DNA of 64,000 nucleotides from Ephydatia muelleri. Lineage: Eukaryota > Porifera > Demospongiae > Spongillida > Spongillidae. Position numbers and translations under genes: made by a program. The notes beneath the pieces are model-generated. The model saw nothing but the letters and a program-made list of their open reading frames with translations, did not search any database and was not told the origin of the DNA. The stretch covers positions 8,357,138 through 8,421,137 of the forward strand of contig JABACO010000009.1 of the NCBI GenBank assembly GCA_013339895.1, written 5' to 3'. Every line of letters starts with the position of its first letter. Within the stretch, counting starts at the first letter, position 1. Of this stretch, positions 10,723 to 22,292 are shown in pieces.

Positions 10723-13700
10723 ACATGCACATACACACACCAGGTGGCTCCAAATGGAGTGTACTCCAAGCCTCCGACCGACAAGATAACATATGGCACG
10801 ATGGTCCAGGTGAGGTCAGGGATTGTCATCTACTGTGCCCGTGCCCTGTCCAAGGCAGTGACCATCGCAGTGCGCTACAGCGTCGTGAGGCGTCAGGGAC
10901 AGGAGACCACCGGGTGAGTGCATTGTCACCACGACAATCGTGTTAGGAGTGCGTGGTATTGGGACACTTCATTCATGTACTGGGCAGTGGGTGCTGGGCA
11001 TTGGGCATGGGATAACAACGCACGTTTTGGAGTGCTAGTAGGGGAGTGTTTGGACAACAACGAGATGTAGTTGCTCTGTGTCAACTGTACACCGCAGTAC
11101 TTGGATGATTGGGGTGACCTTTTGTAGGATGGGCCAACTGCTGACACCGTCTCACGATTAACACATACACCTGCACTACTGGCGACTGCGCACTACAGTA
11201 TACACTACAGCACACACTACAGTACACACACACTACAGCACACACTACAGTACACACACACTACAGTACACACTACAGTACACACACACTACAGCACACA
11301 CTACAGTACACACACACTACAGCACACACTACAGTACACACACACTACAGTACACACTACAGTACACACACACTACAGCACACACTACAGTACACACACA
11401 CTACAGTACACACTACAGTACACACATGGTGTCATGTGATGGCTTAAGACATGTGCTCGTGTGTACACACCTTCCTCGTGTACATATATGCTTGAAGTTT
11501 GAAACGGCTACATGTATTTGTGTATCTGATACTTGAAATAACATAATCTCTCGTTCCCTCTCCCTCCCTCCATCCCTCTTCCTCCCACTCCCTCTCTCCC
11601 TCTCCTCCTCACTCAATCCCTCCTCCCACCCCCTCCTCTCCCTCCCTCTCTCTCCCTCCACCCTCCCTCTTCCTCCCTCTCTTCCCCTCCCTCCCTCCCT
11701 CTCTCTCCCTCCCTCCCTCTCCCTCCCTCCCCCAGTGGGCCAGAAACACAGGTGTTAGACTACCAGACCCAGCAGTACAAGCTCCTCCCTCTTCTCTCTA
11801 TAGCCTACGCCCTCAATATGGCGGGCGTGTACATGTTCAGACTCTTCCTGACCTGCCGCTCTGAGATAGCAGAAGGGAACCTTGAATCTTTGCCCGAGGT
11901 ACAGCATCTCTGTGCGCACATTACCTGAGGTACAGACCCTTTTCCAGCATGGGCGTATAAACAAGTGAACATCACGGATAAACAACAGTCACACGCAAGC
12001 TCTGTTTCCTTCATGCCGGCTATGGAGTGCACACACATGTGACATTTACTTGTTTATACGTCCATGCTGGTACAGCATTTCTGGGATCACATGACACCAG
12101 CGGGCCTGAGATAGGGCCCTGTATTAGCTGTACGGGAGGCACACCAATATTGGACTCTCTACCCTGCCTTGTGCTAGTATCTGTACACTGCTAACACACT
12201 GCATTTTGGATGTGTTGATTGTGTGTGTATGTACATGTGTGTGTGTATGTGTGTTGTGTGTATGTGTATGTGTGTGTTGTGTGTGCATACTGTATGTGTG
12301 CATGTGTGTGTGTTGCATACTGAAGACCCATCACTCTTCTCCTCCCCTCCACCTAACCACCCTCCATCCCACTTTATATTAAAGCTACTTGATAGCTTTG
12401 TTGTGTAACGCAAGTCCAGCAGTAGCTTTGCATATTAGCTGTACAGGAAGCACATACATGTAGTGGAAACCTTAAACACTGCTCCCTCATCTCCTCCCTC
12501 TCTCTCTCTGCTCTCTCCTCTACTCTCTCCTCTCTCTCTCTCTTCGCTCTCTCTCGACTCGCCAGAAGAAGGAAAAAAGAAATCGCTCTCGCTCTTCTCT
12601 CTCCAGCTCCCTACTGTCTTGCGCCTCCCCAGATCTCCGGGGCTCCCCCCCTCTCTCTCGCTGCATGCTCCACCCCACCCTCTCTCGTCTCCCCCTCCCT
12701 CGGGACCCTCGTCTCCTGCCTTACCCCTCTCTCCTCGTCCTCCCCCGCCCGTCTCTGGGTCGCCTCTCTCCCCTCCCATCCATTCAATCTCTCTCACCTC
12801 TCCCTACCTCCCTCCTCCCTCCCTCCCTCCCTCCCTCCCTCCCTCCCTCCCTCCCTCCCTCCATCCCTCCCTCCCTACTCCTCCCTCCTCTTCTCTCCCC
12901 ACTCTCACTCTTTCTCTGTAGCTCCATGCCACAAGTGCTGGTCTCAAGTCCTTCAGTGCAGAGCTATCTTAAAGGGATGGAGGTTAATTTAGTGTAGAGT
13001 GTGGGGTCATGTGTGGGAGGAGCTAGTGGGTCTTGTGTACATGGCAAACACATGTGATCTATCTCTCAAGCACATGTGCTATTTGTGCAATGGGGAGGAG
13101 TGCAATGGGAGGGGTGTGCAATGGGGAGGGGTGCAATGGGGAGAGTGCAATGGGGAGAGGTGCAATGGGGAGGGGTGCAATGGGAGGGGTGCAATGGGGA
13201 GGGGTGCAATGGGGAGGGGTGCAATGGAGAGGGGTGCAATGGGGAGGGGTGCAATGGGGAGGGGTGCAATGGGGAGAGGTGCAATGGGGAGGGGTGCAAT
13301 GGGGAGGGGTGCAATGGGGAGGCGTGCAATGGGGAGGGGTGCAATGGGGAGGGGTGCAATGGGGAGGGGTGCAATGGGGAGGGGTGCAATGGGGAGGGGT
13401 GCAATGGGGAGGGGTGCAATGGGGAGGGGTGCAATGGGGAGGGGTGCAATGGGGAGGGGTGCAGTACAAGCCGTAATTCTTTAGGACAGGAATGGAAATG
13501 TGGTCACATGTGCAATGCAGTTAAATAATTACAGAATTAAACTCTAACAGGAATGATTAAGTTTCACATGCTATGACACAAAACAGATATCAGCTGATTA
13601 GGAAGCCACAGGATGCGTATTATACTTGTAGAATATCATTAATCAAACATTTTTGATGGGATTTCTTTAATGTTAGCTCGTCGCCTACTTGTAGGCGTCT

Positions 13701-16700
13701 TAACCTACGCGTAGGCGTTCGCGTATCGCAACGTTTGGAAAATAACTACAGCCCTGCTGTAAATATTACAGCGAATTGAAATGCATTTTTGAGTAAATGT
13801 ATGATAGCAGCGTAAAATGTACGCAAAGAATTCATGTCAAACACATAGTTTGAATCAGGTAATTAAATTGCTTTCTGGCTCAAAGCGCGATCGCAACTTG
13901 GTCAATGTGAAAAGCCAGGCACGATGTAAATCCAGGCTTTGTACTTCCAGGGTTACAAATAGGAACGATCTCCTCATGTAGCTGCGTGCACTCGTCGCAA
14001 TAATATGCTGTCTTTCTTTCACAGCAGACGCTACACTTCCGTTGCACACTAGGTACACGGCCATTGTGTGAGGTGCCTTCTTCATCCTGCTCCAGTCGCT
14101 GACGCTTGTATTGAAACACTGGACACTCTCTCATATTAGTTTTTAGAGTGTGGCTGCTCATTATCTTTGCAACTACTGTCTGCAATGGCTGTTCAGTGGG
14201 CGCTACAGGCATGTGTTTCCGAAGACGTGCGGAAGGCCCAGTGTCGTGGAACGACGATTTATAGGTAAGTAGCTGCAAAGATAGGCGCTCTGTAAACTCT
14301 CTGTGGGAAAGAATGGGAGCAAGAGGATGAAAATACCGGAAGGCAAGATACGCATCAGACTCGCACATGCCGAAGATAGTAGCAAAATTGCGATGCCACC
14401 ACGTTTGCGTTTTCCAATGACGCTCCAACTCAAGGCCCCCCTGGCGTAGATGGTTATGCACATCAATAGCATTTGCGTTGTCAAAATATGCCTCCACAAC
14501 TGCTGGCCTCTTTACTTCTTTATAGAAAACAACACATGGTGCACTTGTTCTGTCTTCTGGTGTGGATTGACGAAAGCGCTTCTTGTAGGCAGGGCAGAGA
14601 GCTTCAGTCGTCCTGCTGGTACTAGAAATGAACATTTTCAGTTTCTTGTCATTCCATCCCACAGCCATGTACTGCCTTCCATCAATATTGGCCTGGAGCA
14701 CACAATGGTCACCCCTATTTGTGTAAGGATATTTCTGAAGCCATGCTTTCGGAAATCGCTTGTGAGCAGTCTTCACTAAGCCAATGAAACGAAGACCACG
14801 ATGTTTGTGGAGTGCTTCTGCTGTCTTCAATGAAGCAAATGCTGAGTCAGCAACAACCGTACGATCAGATCCACTCCAGTATCTGGTCAACCGTAAAAGT
14901 GATGATGTGCCAGAGCCATAATCCTTTGCATACTCTTTTCCTTGCATTGGAACCTTCCCTTCCTGGATCTCAAGTTGCAGCATGATCTTGGTCTCCCCAC
15001 AGGACAGTGTGCGATATTCAGTTCCAACCCCTTCTGGTTTCCTGGCAATTTTAGTTACATGTGGTAGCCCTACAACAGCATCATCTACCTTAGCAGCCAA
15101 TCCTCGCCAACTTCCCATACTCTCGTCAGCACACAATGTTACACCAGGTGAGATGCCCCCTCTGCGATTCCTATTAAAAGAATCCACTGCACTTCGAATG
15201 GGCAACCACGGATCATCTGCTAACTCTTCATCGGTGTACACACACAGCTTCAAGTTCCGAAGTATTCTTTCGAAATCATGGCAGGCCATATACCTCCCAA
15301 GAGCAGGGGCAGGGAATGGCCCATTTGATTCTGTTTTCCACATATCCCTTCGCTCACCTCCTGAAGCCAGAGTCATTGCAAGGAGAATGCCAAAGAAATG
15401 CTGCAGCTGCTCATAATCAAGAGGTTTCTGTGCCATTTCAGTATGCAGGTTGGTGGCTTCGATGATGTTGCGCATGAGATCTGCAGGCATCATCATTTTC
15501 CAAAAATCCAGCTCCGTGGACCTCTCGTGTAATGGATGGTATAATGCAGCCTTGCGCTGATATGCTGGCCCGTTCAGTTCAACAGTTACGTCACCCATTT
15601 TACGCCACTCAACACCATCGAGTACTACTCTATCGTCATCGCCATTTGACTCTGCTGCCGTGTCTCGATTGTCCCAGTTGGTCCTTCTGCATCACGCACC
15701 ATGCGGGCATAAACAAAGAGATGTATTTGATAATGAACCGCAACGGATATTGAAAAGGGGGAGTCTTACCTTTCTGAAACGTCGCTTGCTCGACGGGATG
15801 CTCCATCTTCATCTACTTCGCGCATTTCGTCATTGTCACTGGTGCTGCTTTCATCGGAGGAAGTATTGGAGCTGCAGGAGTCTTCTTCCTCTTGTGAAAC
15901 AGCCCTGATGGACGTTGAAGGGGGCGTAATTAAATGCCTTTGTTCCAGCTCCAACGTTCTAGCTGAAAAACGTTCCAAAACACCACCATTCAGCTTTACA
16001 ATCCATTTTCTTGCCCGTCCTACTCCTTCCGACGCTTGCACGACTCCTTTTTGAGTGGAAAACTTGCCTCTCAAAACCCGCACTTCGCTACCAACTTTTA
16101 TGCCCTTCGCCATTGAAAGCATGCACGCGACGATTCGGTTTAGAAACGAGAATGAAATAACTTTTAATAGAAAGAGCAATGTTTCAGCTTTGCATAGTAT
16201 CAATTTGCAAATTTTTATATCACGAAAAAGTACCTTAGCATTATACAAAAGAACGCCTACAGGTAGGCTTAAATTGCGTTTTTCGCCTACACGTAGGCGC
16301 GTAATCGATCTATCATTAATGCCAACAAATACTGCACCAATGAGTTAAATTTAGCTGTGTTGATAACTAGTTTGCCATGCCCCTCCCCTTACAACAAAAG
16401 CAAAAGGGGGAGGAAGGAGGAGGGGGAGGGGGGAGGGGGCGGGACAAACAAATTGCATAACTTTGGCTATCATGGTTTGGAAGGACAATCACACAGATTA
16501 TATTTAGTGGTTGTGACAGATTGGCATGCACAAATGGGACACTAAAGGTCACCCAATATAGTGTAAGTGGCTTCCTTACAGATATGTAGCTGCTGACCAC
16601 CCACTTTAGCTACATGTTGGTGGACATGGGCACCACTATACACACGTACCATTCAGCCATTTTTAACCCTTTATGTCCACCATTACTTGTGCCAGCTTGC

Positions 16701-19700
16701 TAGTGGTAGGAACACTTCCATTGTGTCCATAATACAATGTTGCCAGCAATGTTTGTTACGATATAGCCACAATCACTTCATTGTCAATATGTAGAAGGGT
16801 GTGGTCCACAACACACACACACTCACACACATACACACACATGCACACACACACACACACATACACACACACTGTATCCATTTTTCCAACAGTTCTAATT
16901 ATGTGCTGCAGGATGTGCTCTAAATAAGATTGGCACACAATAACATCCGTTTCCCTACACGTGCAGGTCTGCCGTCTTGCATGTGGAGGGCATGGCTACT
17001 CTCTGGCCAGTGGCATTCCTTACCTCTACGTCAACCATGTGGCCGCCATGACCTACGAAGGAGAGAACACAGTGATGTACCTCCAGACAGCAAGGTAGGG
17101 TCACAGTGATGTACCTCCAGACAGCAAGGTAGGGTCACAGTAATGTACCTCCAGACAGTGAGGTAGGGTCACAGTAATGTACCTCCAGACAGCGAGGTAG
17201 GGTCACAGTGATGTGCCTCCAGACAGCGAGGTAGGGTCACAGTGATGTGCCTCCAGACAGCAAGGTAGGGTCACAGTGATGTACCTCCAGACAGTGAGGT
17301 AGGATCACAGTGATGTACCTCCAGACAGTGAGGTAGGGTCACAGTGATGTACCTCCAGACAGTGAGGTAGGGTCACAGTAATGTACCTCCAGACAGTGAG
17401 GTAGGGTCACAGTAATGTACCTCCAGACAGTGAGGTAGGGTCACAGTAATGTGCCTCCAGACAGCGAGGTAGGGTCACAGTAATGTACCTCCAGACAGTG
17501 AGGTAGGGTCACAGTAATGTACCTCCAGACAGTGAGGTAGGGTCACAGTGATGTACCTCCAGACAGTGAGGTAGGGTCACAGTGATGTACCTCCAGACAG
17601 TGAGGTAGGGTCACAGTGATGTACCTCCAGACAGTGAAGTAGGGTCACAGTAATGTGCCTCCAGACAGTGAGGTAGGGTCACAGTGATGTACCTCCAGAC
17701 AGCGAGGTAGGGTCACAGTGATGTACCTCCAGACAGTGAGGTAGGGTCACAGTGATGTACCTCCAGACAGTGAGGTAGGGTCACAGTAATGTACCTCCAG
17801 ACAGTGAGGTAGGGTCACAGTAATGTGCTCCAGACAGTGAGGTAGGGTCACAGTGATGTGCCCAATGAGACGTAGGTGTGTGCAGAGGGGCGTGGCCCAT
17901 GGGCATTGCCCACTGTATCACTAAGCATGACTATTATCAAGTACAGGGGAACTTGGAAATACACTATGGAAACCACAGCTTGTGTCTGTACCATACGACT
18001 ACACTTACGACATTGAACAGCATTTAATCTACAGTACTGCGTATTTGGCTCTCCTTTAACTGACAAAGCAATTCTGCTGCCATCTGTGTAGTTTGCATGG
18101 TAATGGTGTAAAAAGGATGGAACCTAGAGTGAGGGAATGACACAGATCTGTATTTAGCATGCGTGTATTTTAAGGTACTAAATATTGGTCTGTTTCATTT
18201 ATTTTTCACTCACCCTTGTTTTCACCATTTTTATACACATACAATTGCTATCCAATATTGTACACCAACTGACGCAAGAAGAATTTGTTGATTTTTGTAC
18301 CATCCTTTAGTTCAGGTTTTGTGATACCCAGTACCTCTTTGGTTCAGTAGTATGGGCTCTCGTACAGAAGCTAACTTATATACAGAATTTTCTACGTTAC
18401 TGCCTAAAGCATTTGCTTTGCTCCCTTCTGAAAGATGGAAGTATTCTGATCATTTCACTCTACTCTTATGCTTTTTCAAAGTGAAGCTGTGCTGGTCAAA
18501 AGCCTCTTGGAGAAAGCAAACTGCATGTACAATTAGTGCACAACAGATATTTGAGGAAGGTGGGTGTGGCTTATACAATGACCCAGCCTGGAGGACTTCG
18601 TATTTTGTTTGTAAATCCAAGTATACTAAATTAGATATTACGTGCCTCTGTTTAATGCCCAGTGCAATTTATGTCCATCACTCCCTAATGATTGTCATTT
18701 GGAAGCTATTGACGGGAATGGCATCCTTAAAAAAACAAATTGTTCTATTCACAGTTAAGTGAATGTATGCTTTCTTCAAATGTGAAAGGCGCAAAAACTT
18801 TCCTATTGTCTTGCAATTGTCTTCCTGTTGTCTTCCTGTTGTCTTCTTGTTGGATTGCTATGAATAGCCAAGCTATCTGATTACTTTTAGGACTTCCCTC
18901 TACATGTTGTTATGGTCTGGTGTGTTTGTAGTGTGATATTGGATATTTAGGCTTCAGTGTGCTTGTCAGTTACTAGAGGCCATTTGTCTGCTGGACAGGT
19001 ACCTGAACAAGATCTACCTCCAGAAGCAGCCGTCAGCCAGCCTACCCGCCAATGTGGTGTACCTAGGTGTGGACTACCCACACCACAAGCACTGTGGAGT
19101 GAGGAGTGCCACACAGTTCAGTGACCCCCACACCCAGATGGAGAGCTACAGGCAGAGGGCCAGGAGGATGGTTGCCATGGCGGCCTCACGTTACGACAAG
19201 GCCCTGGCCAGAGGGCTGAAGCCAACAGAGGCATGGAACGAGTCTACTGTGGACTGGACTGTGGCTGCCAAGGTGTGTGGGGGGGAGGGGGGGAGGGTGA
19301 GTGTATGTTTATGAATCTGAGTGTATGTGTGTATGCATTTGTGTATACGAGTGGGAAATATACCATAAAACTGGAAATTTCGGTTCAAATTTTTGAATTT
19401 TTGTTGTGATTAATTTTTGCCAAAAACCGTTAAGACAAACATTAAGATCTATTTATTGGACTATTAGAAATTTGCATGTTTTATTTTTCATTGATGGGAG
19501 GGCCGACAAAAAATGTTATACTCTGTTTTATGGCATACATAATTGTATGAACGTTCTAACGAGATTTTGATCCTTGTAAATTGATATGCATAGCATGCAA
19601 TTCAAATCACTATATCTTACGAACAGTAAGTGCTTTGTGCAACATTGCATATCACACCACTTCTCTGTGCGAAAAATTGATTTCGGTGTCTTGCACAAGC

Positions 19701-22157
19701 ACAGTGTTGACGTTAATATCCTGTGTGGTTCAAAACCTCCACATCTGAGCGTTCAAATCGCTTCAACTTCGTTGTATACATAGAGGGGTTCTGTCACTAT
19801 TGATTTGTTCCGTTAGTTAATTTTAATTATTTCTGTTATGGAGATACAGCTGTGCAAAGTTAATGCACTTTTTCCCAGTCGTTTCACACCAATAATTTTG
19901 GCAAACTGCGTCCAATTCAATGTAACCTAATGGTGTCCTGCATATGTACGCCTGGATGTGCAGGTTATCATTGCACCAAAATGGTTGGTACCCAAAGGGT
20001 TAAGATACATTTTGAGCTTCGTTCCTTATGCGTTGAATGCTAGCACATAGATATGCTCTATTATGGGGGCGTTGTTTGTGTGTCTCATAAAGTTCTGTTG
20101 AAAGTCCCCCCTCCTCCCCCATGTTTGTGCGTATGTTGAGTCTCTTTATGTGTACACTGGAATTGATCATGTATGTGCCTTCTCCCATTGACTGCGTCCA
20201 GGCCCATTGCTACTACGTTGTTCTCAAAGCCTTCCATGAAGCTGTGGACTCGTCCGAACTCTCTCCCTCCTCACACCACGTTCTGAAACATCTGTGCGCC
20301 ATGTTTGCTGTGTTTGGCATCGTGAGCTGTCCCGGAGACTTCACTGCTGTAAGTAGGGCATTAAATAGAATGCACATACACTGATATATGCACCCCGTGC
20401 ACACTTCTGTGCACTCATATAGGATGGCTACATGTCGTACAATCAGCTGGATATGGCCCGTGAGCACACATATGGGCTTCTTTCTCAGATCAGGTATGTG
20501 GTATGTGGTGTGGTAAGCACACTGCAAGTAAAATCATTATTTTACTATATGCTCCTGTTTAAAGTGGGAACTACAGTTTAGGCACAGTTGTAATTGAAAT
20601 GGTGCTAGTCGGCTAGGTGAATTGTTGAAGTCATTATGTGTTATTGGTAAGGTGTAGAGACACTATAAATAACAAAGTCTCTTGTGCGGCTGCACTTGTA
20701 GGGATGTGTTGTCTGAACAAAAGAGCTGTAAGATTGTTCCCTGTGTTGTTTGGATTAATTACTCACCACAGGTGAGCCGATATCAAATCAAATTGCATCG
20801 ATATCTCCACGCCATTCCTCTTGGCCCAGATCAGAATTCTCTAGGTAGATGTCATGCAACCCATTCAGTAGACACCTACGCTTGCAAACCTTGAAATATG
20901 TATTTGAGTTGCATCAATTAGAGTCTCACGATGCTGTGTTGCTACTGGCATTTGAGTGCAGACTCTTATCGGAACTTTTGCTGAAGTTGTTCATAGATAG
21001 TCTGTCACTGCTTGAAGTGTCAACATCTATTGTGCACCAGCACCAGGTTTGGCTTTAGCACTGTTTGTTAAAAATATATATATACTGTTTGCTATTGATA
21101 GTCCTAGTAACATCTCAAGGTTTTTATGTCCAACTAAATGCCCTCCTTTGTGCTGTTGACACCAGTTGTAACATAAAGGAAATGGACGATCAGAGTTACG
21201 TCTTTGGCCACTTTGGGTCACGCCAATATATTTGCAACGTTTTAAGTAAGATTGATGGTGCCACAAAACTGAGATCCAATTGACAGTTGAATTGGAAGTG
21301 GTTCTGATGCAAAGGTATCTGATGTGGAGGAATTGGGGCCTGGGCTTTGGGGATGGATAGATTGCTAGTACAAAGGGTCACATACATGCTACAGATCCAG
21401 TTGACACATTCAGTGAACCTTAGTGTTCGCTGTCACAAATGAATATCTTTGTTAAACTAGCCTAGCAAAACAACGAAATCTGCAGCTCACTGTTAGCTGT
21501 TATTCATGAGCATATGCAAGTGTGTCGAGCGAGAGCTTCATCATACACATCTAATGTAATGCTTTTCAACATTCCCTGTGTTTGTGTTGTGCACGTGTCT
21601 TGTTCTGTACATGAACTGTGTGTATCAAACTATGGCAGGTGTTTGCATGAATGCTTAATGTGAACAGAAAGAACTCTTTTTTTTTTTTGTGTCGTAACAT
21701 GTCAACAATTGACCCTGGAGTATGGTAAGGGGAGGAGGGCATGGCTTGAAACTAATTGAAGCCTTCATTCATGTGACCACATTTCCCAAGGCACTCCAAT
21801 ATTCATCAGTGTGGAAGCTTCCTTTGCAACATAAGGGTGTACTATGTTAGTGCCTTGCTGTTTGCATGCGTCTTCTCTAATGTATGGGCATGTGTACAGA
21901 GCACTTAAAATGGTCCAGTGTGTGTGTGGGGGGGTGTATGTGTGTAGGTGTGTGCATGTAGTATCATACAAAAGCTGCATAATACACTCTTGGGGGGGGG
22001 GGGGGGGGTGGTTACAGAAAGGAGGCAGTCCCTTTGGTGGATGCGTTTGACATACCTGATGGTCAGCTGAACTCTGCTCTGGGACGCTACGATGGCGATG
22101 TTTATAAGCACCTGTTTGACTGGGCTCTCAAGGCTCCCCGCAATAAGGAGAAGGTGC

Positions 22158-22230
<73 letters not shown>

Positions 22231-22257
22231 CGTGTGTGTGTGTGTGTGTGTGCGTGC

Positions 22258-22292
<35 letters not shown>

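Noticed and set aside
13017-13085. Possible missing ACOX exon (CTWQTH) in intron 10
   Set aside because: The segment thought missing is already in exon 10 in the next frame (QSYLKGME, matching the family's TGIE), so no extra exon is needed.
13090-13462. CRISPR-like array (also considered for the 25-, 34-, 44- and 51-bp repeats)
   Set aside because: Units are contiguous with no unique spacers, in a eukaryotic intron context. They are minisatellites.
13033-13484. Long repetitive frames (150-160 codons) on both strands
   Set aside because: They are translations of the 16-bp GTGCAATGGGGAGGGG minisatellite in ACOX intron 10. No start context, domain or codon pattern supports a gene.
18352-18762. 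136-codon frame in ACOX intron 11
   Set aside because: No recognisable domain, no splice or promoter context, and surrounded by ordinary intron sequence.
19720-19745. tRNA B-box-like GGTTCAAAACC
   Set aside because: No A-box, anticodon arm or acceptor stem around it; it belongs to the diverged fold-back element.
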